Shown here piece by piece: positions 34,748 through 44,562 of a stretch of 64,000 nt of DNA. The position numbers and the translations under genes were made by a program. Location of the stretch: positions 124,001-188,000 of the forward strand of contig NZ_JAVAMB010000001.1 in NCBI RefSeq assembly GCF_030730925.1, read 5' to 3'. Each line of letters opens with the position of its first letter. Positions within the stretch are counted from its first letter, which is position 1. Source of the DNA: Flavobacterium sp. DG2-3 (lineage in GTDB: Bacteria > Bacteroidota > Bacteroidia > Flavobacteriales > Flavobacteriaceae). Under the pieces are notes generated by a model, which saw nothing but the letters and a program-made list of their open reading frames with translations, was not told where the DNA came from and made no database searches.

Positions 34748-37045
34748 ATGAAAAAATTCCTTTTTATATTTTTTGTTCTTTCTTTTTTAAATGGAAAAGC
34801 ACAAAATTCACAACAGAACATTTCTATTATTCCGGCTCCAAATTTTTATAAATTGACTGGAGACAGCATTCAAATAAATGGAAAAGTTCAAGTTACTTTT
34901 AAAAACAAAAATTACAGCCAAAAGGAATTGAAATCGGCTAAAATTTTTGAATCGGCTGTTAATTCATTTTCAGATTCCAAAAAATCAAATATCAAAATTG
35001 AGTTCGATACGAATGAAAAATTGGCATCAAAAGAAGCTTATAAAATCGAAATTTCTAAGAATAAAATTTTAGTAAGCGGTCAAGAAGAAGGATTATTTTA
35101 TGCTGTTCAGACATTATTGCAATTTTTACCAAATGATCCTTCCAAAAAAGAGCTAAAATTTCCATGCGTAATCGTTCGAGACCAACCACGATACGGGTAT
35201 CGCGGTTTACACCTAGATGTTTGCCGTCATTTTTTCTCTGTTAATGTTATAAAAGATTTTATCAGACAAATGTCTAGCTATAAGCTAAACACCTTTCATT
35301 GGCACTTAACAGACGATCAGGGATGGCGAATTGAGATCAAAAAATATCCAAAACTAACCGAAATTGGTTCAAAAAGAGCGCAGACTTTAGTTGGCAATAA
35401 ATTCGAAAGATCTCCGTTTTTTTTCGACGGAAATCCTTACGGCGGATTTTACACTCAAGAAGAAATTAAAGAAGTTGTAAAATTTGCCGAAGAGAATTAT
35501 ATCAATATTATTCCCGAAATCGAAATGCCTGGACATGCTTCGGCGGCTGTTACAGCTTATCCAAATTTGGCTTGTTTTCCAGATCGAAATTATAAAGTCG
35601 TAGAATCTTGGGGTGTTTTTGAAGACGTTTTTTGCGCCGGAAAAGAGGAAACTTTTACTTTTTTGGAAGATGTTTTAAAAGAAGTTATGGAATTATTTCC
35701 AAGTAATTATATTCATGTTGGCGGAGACGAGTGCCCAAAAACAAGATGGAAAGTCTGCCCGAATTGTCAAAAAAGAATCAAAGATTTAGGTTTAAAAGAC
35801 GAACATGAATTGCAGAGTTATTTCATTAAAAGAATTGAAAAGTTTTTGAATGCCAATGGAAGACAGATTTTCGGTTGGGATGAAATCTTGGAAGGCGGCT
35901 TAGCACCAAACGCTACTGTTATGTCTTGGCGAGGAGAATCGGGTGGAATTCATGCTGCAAAATTGAAACATCCCGTCGTAATGACTCCAGAAGGAACGGT
36001 TTATTTTGATTACAATCAAGGTTATTCACCAAACGAACCGTTGACAGTTGGGCGATTGAGCACTTTAGAAAAAATCTACCATTATAATCCAACGCCGGTT
36101 GACAGTTTAACGATTGAAGAACAAAAATATATTCTGGGTGTACAGGCTAATCTTTGGTCGGAATATTTGACAAGCGAAGCAAAACTGAATTATATGTTGT
36201 ACCCGCGAATGTTTGCTTTAGCAGAAATTGCGTGGACAGCACCTCAAAACAAAAATTACAATCATTTTGTACAAAATCAATTGCCATATCATTTAGAAAA
36301 ATTAGAACAACAAAAAAGATTGTATAAAGTCCCAACTCCTTTTGGTGCTGATGAAACAGCTTTAATTGCTTCAACATATATTTTAGACTTAAAGCCAACC
36401 ATCAAAAACGAAAAAATCTTCTACACGATTGATGGCTATAATCCTGATGAAACAGTAAATCTGTATCAAAATCCCGTAAAAATCAATATTCCAAAAGGTG
36501 AATATCGAATTATTAAAACGATTCAAATTAGCGAAAGCGGTAAAAGAAGTTCTATCAATAAAATCATTGTGCGAAATCCTGATTTAAAACCTGCTTTGGC
36601 AATTCAACCCAAAAAAAATGGTTTGCAGTATCAATATTTCACTGGAAAATTATTTCAACAAACTCAGGATTTAGAATTGGCAAAACCAATAAACTCTGGA
36701 ATTTTAGAAGGCAAAATCAGCGCTGAAAAATGGAAGACGAAATTAGAGCGTTACATTGGTTTAAAACTTAACGGATATATCTTTATTCCAGAAACTGGAA
36801 ATTATACGTTTTCGACACTTTCAGACGACGGATCAAAGCTTTTTATTAGTGATGAATTAATTGTAGATAACGATAAAATTCATTGGGCAAATGAAGCTTA
36901 TGGGGCAGTTAAACTAGAAAAAGGATTCCATAAGATCAATATCAGTTATTTTGATTTAACTGGCGGAACGATTTTAAACTGTTTCATTCAGCCAGAAGGA
37001 AAAGAAAAACAAGAAATAAGTGCTTCGCAATTGTATTACGAGTAA
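34748..37045 (+). CDS. Beta-N-acetylhexosaminidase (GH20) with PA14-like domain
   Basis: A 765-residue secreted glycosidase: signal MKKFLFIFFVLSFLNGKA, GH20b alpha/beta domain (about residues 25-145), catalytic TIM barrel (about 150-510) with HWHLTDDQGWRIEI and the Asp-Glu pair in HVGGDECPKTRW, a substrate-holding WDEILEGG, then a chitobiase/CBM-like region. A PA14-like beta domain ends it (FIPETGNYTFSTLSDDGSKLFI). It releases terminal GlcNAc/GalNAc from chitin oligomers, glycans or muropeptides. Confidence 0.94.
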   Translation: MKKFLFIFFVLSFLNGKAQNSQQNISIIPAPNFYKLTGDSIQINGKVQVTFKNKNYSQKELKSAKIFESAVNSFSDSKKSNIKIEFDTNEKLASKEAYKIEISKNKILVSGQEEGLFYAVQTLLQFLPNDPSKKELKFPCVIVRDQPRYGYRGLHLDVCRHFFSVNVIKDFIRQMSSYKLNTFHWHLTDDQGWRIEIKKYPKLTEIGSKRAQTLVGNKFERSPFFFDGNPYGGFYTQEEIKEVVKFAEENYINIIPEIEMPGHASAAVTAYPNLACFPDRNYKVVESWGVFEDVFCAGKEETFTFLEDVLKEVMELFPSNYIHVGGDECPKTRWKVCPNCQKRIKDLGLKDEHELQSYFIKRIEKFLNANGRQIFGWDEILEGGLAPNATVMSWRGESGGIHAAKLKHPVVMTPEGTVYFDYNQGYSPNEPLTVGRLSTLEKIYHYNPTPVDSLTIEEQKYILGVQANLWSEYLTSEAKLNYMLYPRMFALAEIAWTAPQNKNYNHFVQNQLPYHLEKLEQQKRLYKVPTPFGADETALIASTYILDLKPTIKNEKIFYTIDGYNPDETVNLYQNPVKINIPKGEYRIIKTIQISESGKRSSINKIIVRNPDLKPALAIQPKKNGLQYQYFTGKLFQQTQDLELAKPINSGILEGKISAEKWKTKLERYIGLKLNGYIFIPETGNYTFSTLSDDGSKLFISDELIVDNDKIHWANEAYGAVKLEKGFHKINISYFDLTGGTILNCFIQPEGKEKQEISASQLYYE

Positions 37046-37050
37046 AAACA

Positions 37051-37082
37051 AAAAACGCTTCCGTCGTAACGGAAGCGTTTTT
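37051..37082. terminator. Bidirectional terminator between GH20 gene and sdhB
   Basis: AAAAACGCTTCCGT pairs perfectly with ACGGAAGCGTTTTT around CGTA. It serves the convergent hexosaminidase gene and the sdh operon. Confidence 0.92.
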
Positions 37083-37104
37083 CAAATATACTAAATTGTA
37101 TTCT

Positions 37105-37851
37105 TTATCCTTTTAAGCTTGCTGCTAAATACTCACGGTTCATACGTGCGATATTTTCAAGCGAAATTCCTTTTGGACATTCGATTTCACAAGCTCCTGT
37201 ATTTGTACAGTTTCCGAAACCTTCTAAATCCATTTGGTGAACCATGTTTAATACACGGTCAGTTGCTTCAACTTTTCCTTGTGGCAGTAATGCATATTGA
37301 GAAACTTTTGCAGAAACGAATAACATTGCTGAAGAGTTTTTACAAGTTGCAACACAAGCTCCGCAACCAATACAAGCAGCAGCATCAAATGATTTATCTG
37401 CGTCGTCTTTTGGAATTGGAATAGTATTCGCGTCGATTGTATTTCCTGAAGTGTTTACAGAAATAAATCCTCCTGCATGTTGAATTCTATCAAAAGAACT
37501 TCTGTCAACAACTAAATCTTTAATTACTGGGAAAGCTTTTGCTCTAAATGGCTCGATAAAAATCGTGTCACCATCTTTAAACATACGCATGTGCAATTGG
37601 CAAGTTGTTACTCCTCTGTCTGGTCCGTGTGCTTCACCGTTGATGAATAAAGAACACATTCCGCAGATTCCCTCACGACAATCGTGGTCAAATGCAACTG
37701 GCTCGTCTCCTTTGTTGATTAATTGTTCGTTAAGAACATCAAGCATTTCAAGGAAAGACATATCTGGTTCGATTCCATCGATAGGATATTCTACAATCCC
37801 TCCTTTATCTTGGGCGTTTTTCTGACGCCATATTTTTAATGTAAGTTTCAT
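37105..37851 (-). CDS. sdhB: Succinate dehydrogenase/fumarate reductase iron-sulfur subunit
   Basis: 248 residues. The [2Fe-2S] ligands are CREGICGMC and a later Cys in TTCQLHM. The [4Fe-4S] and [3Fe-4S] clusters are held by [11 protein letters not shown] and [14 protein letters not shown]. It transfers electrons from SdhA to the quinone site. It is the last gene of sdhC-A-B, the order typical of type-B (Bacteroidota/Wolinella-like) complexes. Confidence 0.97.
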   Translation of the reverse strand: MKLTLKIWRQKNAQDKGGIVEYPIDGIEPDMSFLEMLDVLNEQLINKGDEPVAFDHDCREGICGMCSLFINGEAHGPDRGVTTCQLHMRMFKDGDTIFIEPFRAKAFPVIKDLVVDRSSFDRIQHAGGFISVNTSGNTIDANTIPIPKDDADKSFDAAACIGCGACVATCKNSSAMLFVSAKVSQYALLPQGKVEATDRVLNMVHQMDLEGFGNCTNTGACEIECPKGISLENIARMNREYLAASLKG

Positions 37852-37889
37852 TTTGTATCAGTTTTAAGTATTGAATCAATATTCAAATA

Positions 37890-39890
37890 CTATTTGTAGC
37901 TTCTTTGAACTAATTTAATGTTTTCGTAATTCAGAGGTTCTTTGTGTAATACCGCATCACTTGGTTTTCCTTTGTATTCCCAAGCTGCAACGTAAGCAAA
38001 GTTATCGTCATCACGAAGTGCTTCTCCTTCTTCTGTCTGGTATTCCTCACGGAAGTGACCTCCACAAGATTCATTACGGTGTAAAGCATCTTTCGCGAAC
38101 AATTCTCCTAATTCTAAGAAATCGGCAACACGAGTTGCTTTTTCTAATTCCTGATTAAATTCGTTAGCGCTTCCTGGCACTTTTACATCTCTATAAAACT
38201 CTTCACGTAAAGCAGCAATTTCTTCGATAGCTTCAGTTAAACCTTTAGCATTACGAGCCATACCTACTTTATCCCACATGATTTTCCCTAATTTTTTGTG
38301 GAAATAATCTACAGAATGTTTACCGTTGTTATTGATAAATTTCTCGATTTGATCTTTTACCGCTTTCTCCGCTTCAACGAATTCTGGCAAATCTGTAGAA
38401 ATTTCACCCATTTTAATATCTGGAGCTAAATAATCTCCGATAGTATAAGGCAATACGAAATATCCATCAGCTAAACCTTGCATTAAAGCAGAAGCTCCAA
38501 GTCTGTTTGCTCCGTGGTCAGAGAAGTTAGATTCTCCAATTGAGAAACATCCAGGAATTGTAGTCATTAAGTTGTAATCAACCCAAGTTCCACCCATTGT
38601 GTAGTGAACCGCTGGGTAAATCATCATTGGCGTTACATAAGGATCTTCGTCTACAATTTTCAAGTACATTTGGAATAAGTTTCCGTATTTACTTTTTACG
38701 ATTGCAGTTCCTAATTTAGTTACTAAAGCTGAATCATTAGCATCTAAACCTTTTACGTAAGCTTCTTCAGTTCCGTAACGTTTGATCGCTGCTGCGAAAT
38801 CTAAGTAAACTGCTTCTCCCGTTTTGTTAACTCCAAAACCAGCATCACATCTTTCTTTAGCCGCACGAGACGCAACGTCACGAGGTACAAGGTTACCAAA
38901 AGCAGGATATCTTCTTTCTAAGAAATAATCTCTTTCTGCTTCAGATAAATCAGTTGCTTTTTTTCTTCCTTCACGAATTGCCTGAGCATCTTCTAATTTT
39001 GCAGGAACCCAAATACGACCGTCATTACGTAATGATTCAGACATCAAAGTCAATTTTGACTGGTGATCTCCAGAAACGGGAATACATGTTGGGTGAATTT
39101 GTGTGTAGCAAGGATTTGCGAAGAACGCTCCTTTTTTATGAATTTTCCAAGCTGCTGTTGCGTTTGATCCCATAGCATTTGTTGAAAGGAAAAATACGTT
39201 TCCGTATCCTCCAGAACCAATTACTACAGCGTGAGCAGAATGTCTTTCTATTTCTCCAGTGATTAAGTTACGAGCGATAATACCTCTCGCTTTTCCGTTC
39301 ACGATTACAATGTCAAGCATTTCGTGACGGTTGTACATTTTGATTTTTCCACGACCAATCTGACGGTTCATTGCAGAATAAGCTCCTAACAATAATTGTT
39401 GTCCAGTTTGTCCTTGTGCGTAGAATGTACGAGAAACCAAAGTTCCTCCAAAAGAACGGTTGTCAAGAAGTCCGCCGTACTCACGAGCCAATGGCACCCC
39501 TTGAGCCACACACTGGTCGATGATGTTTGCAGAAACTTCAGCCAAACGGTGAACGTTTGCTTCACGAGCACGGTAATCTCCTCCTTTTACAGTATCGTAA
39601 AATAATCTGTAAACAGAGTCACCGTCTCCTTTATAGTTTTTTGCCGCGTTGATACCCCCTTGTGCTGCAATAGAGTGCGCACGACGTGGAGAATCTTGGA
39701 AGCAGAATGCTTTTACGTTATATCCTAACTCTGCTAGAGTAGCCGCAGCCGAACCTCCAGCCAAACCTGTACCAACAACAATAATATCTAAATTACGTTT
39801 GTTAGCTGGGTTTACTAAATTAATATGATCTTTATAATTTGTCCATTTGTCCGCTATAGGACCATTTGGAATTTTTGAATCTAATGCCAT
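37890..39890 (-). CDS. sdhA: Succinate dehydrogenase/fumarate reductase flavoprotein subunit
   Basis: A 666-residue FAD enzyme. Dinucleotide motif [20 protein letters not shown] at residues 35-54. The flavinylation His lies in [17 protein letters not shown]. Substrate-site segments are HPTCIP and the late GGTWVDYN...[24 protein letters not shown]. It oxidises succinate in the TCA cycle. It follows sdhC by 15 bases and precedes sdhB by 38. Confidence 0.97.
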   Translation of the reverse strand: MALDSKIPNGPIADKWTNYKDHINLVNPANKRNLDIIVVGTGLAGGSAAATLAELGYNVKAFCFQDSPRRAHSIAAQGGINAAKNYKGDGDSVYRLFYDTVKGGDYRAREANVHRLAEVSANIIDQCVAQGVPLAREYGGLLDNRSFGGTLVSRTFYAQGQTGQQLLLGAYSAMNRQIGRGKIKMYNRHEMLDIVIVNGKARGIIARNLITGEIERHSAHAVVIGSGGYGNVFFLSTNAMGSNATAAWKIHKKGAFFANPCYTQIHPTCIPVSGDHQSKLTLMSESLRNDGRIWVPAKLEDAQAIREGRKKATDLSEAERDYFLERRYPAFGNLVPRDVASRAAKERCDAGFGVNKTGEAVYLDFAAAIKRYGTEEAYVKGLDANDSALVTKLGTAIVKSKYGNLFQMYLKIVDEDPYVTPMMIYPAVHYTMGGTWVDYNLMTTIPGCFSIGESNFSDHGANRLGASALMQGLADGYFVLPYTIGDYLAPDIKMGEISTDLPEFVEAEKAVKDQIEKFINNNGKHSVDYFHKKLGKIMWDKVGMARNAKGLTEAIEEIAALREEFYRDVKVPGSANEFNQELEKATRVADFLELGELFAKDALHRNESCGGHFREEYQTEEGEALRDDDNFAYVAAWEYKGKPSDAVLHKEPLNYENIKLVQRSYK

Positions 39891-39905
39891 TATAATTGAT
39901 ATTAA

Positions 39906-40571
39906 TTATTGGTTGAAATGATGAAAAAGTGCGATAATTACAAAAGCTGCTGGTACAACAACTGCAAACCAGTAACCTACTTTTGCCAAAAATCTTGAAT
40001 ATTTATTGTGCATTCCCATTGATTGAAGAGAAGATGCAAATCCGTGCCATAAGTGAAATCCTAAAAGGATAAAAGAAATACAGTATAATCCTGTACGAAC
40101 TGGACTGTGAAATTTGTGAACTAACTCACCATAATATCTTGTAGCGTCTGGAGCTGTACCTGCTACATATTTATAGCTTAATTCAGGAAACCAGAAATCA
40201 TAAAAGTGCAATACTAAGAATGCCAAAATAACCAATCCAGAAATAATCATATTTCTAGAACTCCAAGAAGCGTTTGCTGCTCCATTGTACTTTGCGTACG
40301 AAATTGGTCTTGCCGCGCTGTTTTGAGCAGTAAGAACAAATCCCATTACGAAGTGCAAAATTACTCCGAATGCCAAAACTGGCTGCATTACATATTGTAT
40401 TAGCGGATTGTAACCCATAAAATGAGAAACTTCGTTAAAAACGGGTTCACTCAAAATAGAAATAAAATTTAAGGTAACATGCAGCGCTAAAAACGTGATT
40501 AAGAATATTCCCGAAAGAGCCATTGCTACTTTCTTTAAGATGGAAGCATTCAACTGTGCAGATTGTGCCAT
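39906..40571 (-). CDS. sdhC: Succinate dehydrogenase cytochrome b subunit (di-haem, type B)
   Basis: 221 residues with five membrane helices, the single-subunit anchor of type-B complexes (no SdhD). Candidate haem-ligand histidines are in FLALHVTLN, VILHFVMGF, LVLHFYDFW and LLGFHLWHGF. It binds menaquinone and carries electrons across the membrane. It is the first gene of the sdh operon, with a clear promoter upstream. Confidence 0.95.
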   Translation of the reverse strand: MAQSAQLNASILKKVAMALSGIFLITFLALHVTLNFISILSEPVFNEVSHFMGYNPLIQYVMQPVLAFGVILHFVMGFVLTAQNSAARPISYAKYNGAANASWSSRNMIISGLVILAFLVLHFYDFWFPELSYKYVAGTAPDATRYYGELVHKFHSPVRTGLYCISFILLGFHLWHGFASSLQSMGMHNKYSRFLAKVGYWFAVVVPAAFVIIALFHHFNQ

Positions 40572-40603
40572 AAGTGTTAAGTAGTTTGTTTTAAAAAATT
40601 AGA

Positions 40604-40634
40604 CAAAAATAACTCAATTACAAAAGAACTACAA
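40604..40634 (-). promoter_or_regulatory. sdhCAB promoter
   Basis: On the minus strand, TTG (40632-40634), a 20-base spacer, then TATTTTTG (40604-40611) match the Bacteroidota -33/-7 consensus, 33 bases upstream of the sdhC ATG. The remaining 40635-40878 stretch is AT-rich with no gene seen. Confidence 0.7.
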
Positions 40635-40878
40635 CCATTTCGCTGTTATTTATAATGATTTTAAAATAGCCCCTTTCTACGTATTTTTACGTACAAAAAT
40701 GAAGCTGCTAAAAAATAATTCACTATGGAAAACGTCAAGACACTGCTTTTTAAGACTTAAAGAAAAAATTACCCTCTAAGTAGATTACCAAAAATTTATC
40801 ATATTGTTATTTTATTCAAAGTTTTGATTTGTTTTCTTTAAAAGTGATGTTCAGCAGAAATTTTGTCTAAGTAAAAAA

Positions 40879-40908
40879 TTGTCATTCCACAACATAGTTT
40901 TACCTTTA
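40879..40908 (+). promoter_or_regulatory. HMG-CoA synthase gene promoter
   Basis: TTG (40879-40881), a 19-base spacer and TACCTTTA (40901-40908), one mismatch from TAnnTTTG, lie 20 bases before the ATG at 40928. Confidence 0.6.
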
Positions 40909-40927
40909 GCGGCTCAAAAAATTAAGA

Positions 40928-42289
40928 ATGAAAACAGGAATTGATGCTATCTCATTTGATGTAGCAAACATACATTTACCCATAAAAACTTTGGCTGTTG
41001 CCAGAAATATTGAACCAGAAAAATTAGAAAAAGGTCTTGGATTACTAAAAATGACTTTTCCAGACGTTCACCAAGACGCTGTTGTTTTTGGAGCAAATGC
41101 TTTAACCAAATTGATTCATAACAACAATATAAACCTTAACGAAATCAGCCGTATTTATGTTGGTACCGAAAGCGGTGTTGACAGTTCTAAGCCAATTGCT
41201 TCTTATTTAATTAGCTTAATGGAGCAAAAATTTGGCGAAGATGCTTTGGCTGAATGCGATGTTGTCGATTTTACTTTCGCTTGTATCGGAGGTGTCGATG
41301 CGATGCAAAACTGTTTGGATTTTGTAAAATTAAACCCGACGAAAAAAGCGATTGTAGTTACAAGTGATTTTGCTAAATACGATTTAAATTCTGGCGGAGA
41401 ATATACTCAAGGTGCTGGAGCTGTCGCAATGTTAATTGCTGCAAACCCAAAAATTATTGCTTTTGATGAGAATTGGGCAACAAGCACAAAAGGGGTTTTC
41501 GATTTCTTTAAGCCTTACAGAACGATTTCAAAAGAAGAAATTACCAAAAATACAAACAACGATTCTTGGTTTGACAATTTAGAAGCCGAAATCGAAATCC
41601 ATAAAGATCAGCCGGTATTTGACGGTCAATATTCGAATCAATGTTATATGGATCGTACGCGAAATGCTTACTTTTCATTCAAAAAATTAAAAAATACTAC
41701 CGAAACTTTATACAATACTTGGCACAGCATTGTAATGCACTTACCTTATTCTTTTCAAGGTCGCAGAATGTTGTCTGAAATCTACGCTTTAGACAATACT
41801 GAGAAAATTATTGCTGATGATATTGCACCTGCAGATTATCAAACCAAAATCAAAGAAGTGGCAAAATCTGATGATTACAGAAGTTTTGTAACTCAAAAAT
41901 TACAGCCTGCAGAATTGGCTTCTTCGTTAATAGGAAACCTTTATACAGGTTCTATTTTCATGGGATTGTTATCGACTTTGGCTCATTTTTATGATACTAA
42001 TAAAGAAGTTGCCGGAGAAAAATTCGGCTTCTTAGCTTACGGAAGCGGATCGAAATCGAAAGTTTTTGAAGGAACAATTCAGCCAGAATGGAAATCAGCT
42101 TTAGCAAATGTGAAGCTTTTTAAAAATTTAACAGAAAGCGTAGAAATTGATTTCAATACTTATGAAGGTCTTCATAAAAAAGAACTAAAGCAAAGCGTAA
42201 GAACTCCAAAACAAGAATGGGTTTTAGACAGAATCGAAAAGGAAATTCCTGTTTTGATTGGAGCAAGATATTATAAATGGGTGGAATAG
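40928..42289 (+). CDS. Hydroxymethylglutaryl-CoA synthase
   Basis: A 453-residue thiolase-fold enzyme. The active-site Cys lies in DFTFACIGGVDAMQNCLDF, the general-base Glu in YVGTESGVDSSK and a C-terminal GSGSKSKVFEG matches HMG-CoA synthase. VMHLPYSFQGRRM carries the catalytic His. It joins acetoacetyl-CoA and acetyl-CoA, the committed entry to the mevalonate pathway, which flavobacteria use for isoprenoids. Single gene with its own promoter and terminator. Confidence 0.95.
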   Translation: MKTGIDAISFDVANIHLPIKTLAVARNIEPEKLEKGLGLLKMTFPDVHQDAVVFGANALTKLIHNNNINLNEISRIYVGTESGVDSSKPIASYLISLMEQKFGEDALAECDVVDFTFACIGGVDAMQNCLDFVKLNPTKKAIVVTSDFAKYDLNSGGEYTQGAGAVAMLIAANPKIIAFDENWATSTKGVFDFFKPYRTISKEEITKNTNNDSWFDNLEAEIEIHKDQPVFDGQYSNQCYMDRTRNAYFSFKKLKNTTETLYNTWHSIVMHLPYSFQGRRMLSEIYALDNTEKIIADDIAPADYQTKIKEVAKSDDYRSFVTQKLQPAELASSLIGNLYTGSIFMGLLSTLAHFYDTNKEVAGEKFGFLAYGSGSKSKVFEGTIQPEWKSALANVKLFKNLTESVEIDFNTYEGLHKKELKQSVRTPKQEWVLDRIEKEIPVLIGARYYKWVE

Positions 42290-42326
42290 ATTAAAATTCC
42301 AATAAAAAATTCCAAATTCCAAATAG

Positions 42327-42357
42327 AAACCGAAACTTAATTGTTTCGGTTTTTTTA
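42327..42357 (+). terminator. Terminator of the HMG-CoA synthase gene
   Basis: AAACCGAAAC pairs with GTTTCGGTTT around TTAATT and runs into seven Ts. Confidence 0.88.
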
Positions 42358-42366
42358 TACACATTT

Positions 42367-42468
42367 TTGTCATTCTGAGGAACGAAGAATCGCATTAGTA
42401 TTTCGTCAAAGATTAGTGAATTTGTTTGCGGAATTCCTTGTGAGATTCTTCGTTCCTCAGAATGACAA
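42367..42468. repeat. 25-bp perfect inverted repeat (GTCATTCTGAGGAACG family)
   Basis: The arms at 42367-42391 and 42444-42468 are exact inverse complements; the arm core is GTCATTCTGAGGAACGAAG. A 52-base centre has no open frame. This resembles small palindromic dispersed elements (REP/MITE-like) that I recall as common in Bacteroidota. It is followed by ATCTAATTATCAAATTG tracts (42526-42562) related in inverse to 16183-16210. Confidence 0.8.
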
Positions 42469-42552
42469 GTAAAAAATCCTTTATCAAAGTTTAAAACTTT
42501 GACAAAGGTCATGCGCAAAATCGGGGAATTATCTAATTATCAAATTGACAAA

Positions 42553-43107
42553 TTATCTAATTAACTTTTCTTCCTTTCTAAACAACAAAAATCCCAATCC
42601 TAAAACAAAAATCAAACAGCTCAACAACATATAAACTCCATTTTTCAATATAAAAAATGAAAAACCAATTGCCACTGAAGACAGGAAAACCATAATAGAA
42701 TTGATTGCATTTGTTTTAATGAATCGTAATGCATGCAAAGACAACCCAATAAAAAGCAAAGAAGGCCCAACTATTATAAAAGGATATAAAATAAAGGGCG
42801 AATTATTAATATGATTACTCAATTCGGCTTTAGCAAGATCATCATTCCCAAAACTGAACATAATAAAATCAATTGTACAAAGTCCGATGTGAGCAACAAC
42901 ACCTAAAGATGTTATAAAAGAAGCAATAGAATTCAATCTGTTTTTCGAAAAGACATCATTAAAAGACAACAATAGACAAGCCCCAATTATATTAAATAAA
43001 TGAGGCAAATCTATTGGTATATTAAAATCTGGGAGAACTTTGGAAAATAAGAGATAACTGAGAAGAAAAAATAATAATCCGAGAAGGCAAAGATGCTTTG
43101 TTTTCAT
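42553..43107 (-). CDS. Hypothetical multi-pass membrane protein
   Basis: 184 residues with six likely membrane helices (starting MKTKHLCLLGLLFFLLSYLLF) and a short basic tail. It has no enzyme motif; family not recognised. It lies 101 bases downstream of a membrane LytTR regulator on the same strand, with a direct repeat resembling a LytTR site in between, so it is probably that regulator's target. Confidence 0.7.
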   Translation of the reverse strand: MKTKHLCLLGLLFFLLSYLLFSKVLPDFNIPIDLPHLFNIIGACLLLSFNDVFSKNRLNSIASFITSLGVVAHIGLCTIDFIMFSFGNDDLAKAELSNHINNSPFILYPFIIVGPSLLFIGLSLHALRFIKTNAINSIMVFLSSVAIGFSFFILKNGVYMLLSCLIFVLGLGFLLFRKEEKLIR

Positions 43108-43174
43108 ATAATTGTTTTAAAATTGAAAAACAAAACTAGAACAAGAAAACCTCTAAACTACTGATTTTACAAGC

Positions 43175-43207
43175 TTAGGTATAAAACATATCTTTTTAGG
43201 TACGAAA
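43175..43207 (-). promoter_or_regulatory. LytTR-type direct-repeat operator candidate
   Basis: TTAGGTATAAAA (43175-43186) and TTAGGTACGAAA (43196-43207) differ at two positions and start 21 bases apart. LytTR proteins bind two short direct repeats about 21-22 bases apart. The pair lies 68-100 bases upstream of the membrane-protein start and directly after the LytTR gene. Confidence 0.5.
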
Positions 43208-43208
43208 T

Positions 43209-43949
43209 TTACAAAGCCAACACAACTTCTTTATAATTTTTAGAAACAGGAAGTTCAATTTGTGTCAAAACAATTGTATTTGAATCTTTCCAAGACTTAA
43301 AATGGAGCGGATTTATTAAATGTGAACGATGAATTTGCAATAAAAAAGTAAAATCATCCTGTATCTTTTTAAGCGAAGACCGAATAAGTTTAGAGTGAAG
43401 TTTATCATTTTCGATATAAAAAATCTCGACATAATTTTGCGCATTCGAAATACAAACCAAATCGGCTTTTTTGATTTTTAAAATGTCGTGTTTATTTTCT
43501 CCTTTAAAAATCAGAACATCTTCTTTTACCGGAATCAGCTTAATTAAATATCTTCTTGCGAGAATAATTACTGGAGTTAGAATTAGTGCAACTTTGATGA
43601 AAATTATAGTGAGGAATTCAGTAAAATTATATCCGCCGTTTAGAACTGGACTTTTGTAATAAGTGTAAACTCCGAGTAAATAAATCAGATAAAAAAAGAC
43701 TATTCCGCTAATTTCTAATGTAATATTCCAAGTTGAAAGTTTCTTGTAAATCATTTTTTGAATGATTGCGAGAATTCCATAACATAAAAAAGCCAGTAAA
43801 CTAAAGCCAACACTTATTAAAAGCCAAGATTGAAAATTTATAGTTCCGTCGTCAAAAGGTCTTATAATGAATGCAAAAACGAAAAGCCAAACACTAATGA
43901 GCATTCCAACTATTAAATGGTGTTTTATGGATGGATTTAGTTTGTTCAT
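43209..43949 (-). CDS. Membrane-anchored LytTR-family regulator
   Basis: 246 residues. Four hydrophobic helices fill residues 12-135, then a cytoplasmic LytTR DNA-binding domain (about 150-246) with DLVCISNAQNYVEIFYIEN, RSSLKKIQDDF and the signature LQIHRSHLINPLHFKSW. There is no receiver domain, so the membrane part may sense directly, as in other MPN-like LytTR proteins of flavobacteria. It is transcribed toward the small membrane-protein gene. Confidence 0.9.
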   Translation of the reverse strand: MNKLNPSIKHHLIVGMLISVWLFVFAFIIRPFDDGTINFQSWLLISVGFSLLAFLCYGILAIIQKMIYKKLSTWNITLEISGIVFFYLIYLLGVYTYYKSPVLNGGYNFTEFLTIIFIKVALILTPVIILARRYLIKLIPVKEDVLIFKGENKHDILKIKKADLVCISNAQNYVEIFYIENDKLHSKLIRSSLKKIQDDFTFLLQIHRSHLINPLHFKSWKDSNTIVLTQIELPVSKNYKEVVLAL

Positions 43950-44019
43950 TTCTTAAGATGCAGAATTTTGTTTAACCGCAAAGAACGCAAGGAACTACGC
44001 AAGGTTCGCAAAGTTTTTT

Positions 44020-44457
44020 TTATTTTAAAATAGTAAACTTATTATGGCTCAAAGTAAAACCCAGATTTTCATAAATTGCCACATTCTCAACTCGCTTTTT
44101 GTTTGTAGTAACTTCAATACTTTTTAGATTATTTTGCTTTGAATAGAGAATTATTTCATCAACTAATTTTCTTCCAACGCCTTTTCCACGGTGATTTCTG
44201 TCGATAAAAAATTCTTGAATTTCACCAACCAAACCGCAATGATGCATTAAATTTTGAACATGAAATGTTATGAAACCTAAACTTTCATTTCCGCTTTCGG
44301 CGATTAAATAAAGATGATTTGGGTTTGAAATGTTTTCAATGAAAATATCATTGAAAGTTTCGAAATCAAAAACTTCATTTTCGAGCTCGCATATTGATTT
44401 GTAGACGAAATCTAGATCTTGGGTTTGGATTTTTCTTATGTTGATGTTTGGCTTCAT
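44020..44457 (-). CDS. GNAT family N-acetyltransferase
   Basis: 145 residues from the chosen start MKPNINIRKIQTQDLD; the longer frame adds 23 residues with no GNAT similarity. The acetyl-CoA loop reads DRNHRGKGVGRKLVDEII, followed by SIEVTTNKKRVENVAIYENLGF. The acceptor is unknown. The 3' flank (43965-44019) contains CGCAA-type repeats (CCGCAAAGAACGCAAGG). Confidence 0.88.
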   Translation of the reverse strand: MKPNINIRKIQTQDLDFVYKSICELENEVFDFETFNDIFIENISNPNHLYLIAESGNESLGFITFHVQNLMHHCGLVGEIQEFFIDRNHRGKGVGRKLVDEIILYSKQNNLKSIEVTTNKKRVENVAIYENLGFTLSHNKFTILK

Positions 44458-44530
44458 AATTATAATCTTCTCTACATCAAGATTACACATTTCTAATTTT
44501 AAAACCAAACACAAACTAGACAGCAAATAA

Positions 44531-44556
44531 AAAACCGAAGCATAAGCTTCGGTTTT
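44531..44556 (-). terminator. Terminator of the 44.6-45.7 kb lipoprotein gene
   Basis: AAAACCGAAGC pairs with GCTTCGGTTTT around ATAA. The minus strand continues into TTTTTTATTTG. Confidence 0.85.
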
Positions 44557-44562
44557 CGGTTT

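Noticed and set aside
37119..37424. 101-codon frame opposite sdhB
   Set aside because: It lies fully inside a certain gene on the other strand and has no recognisable protein pattern.
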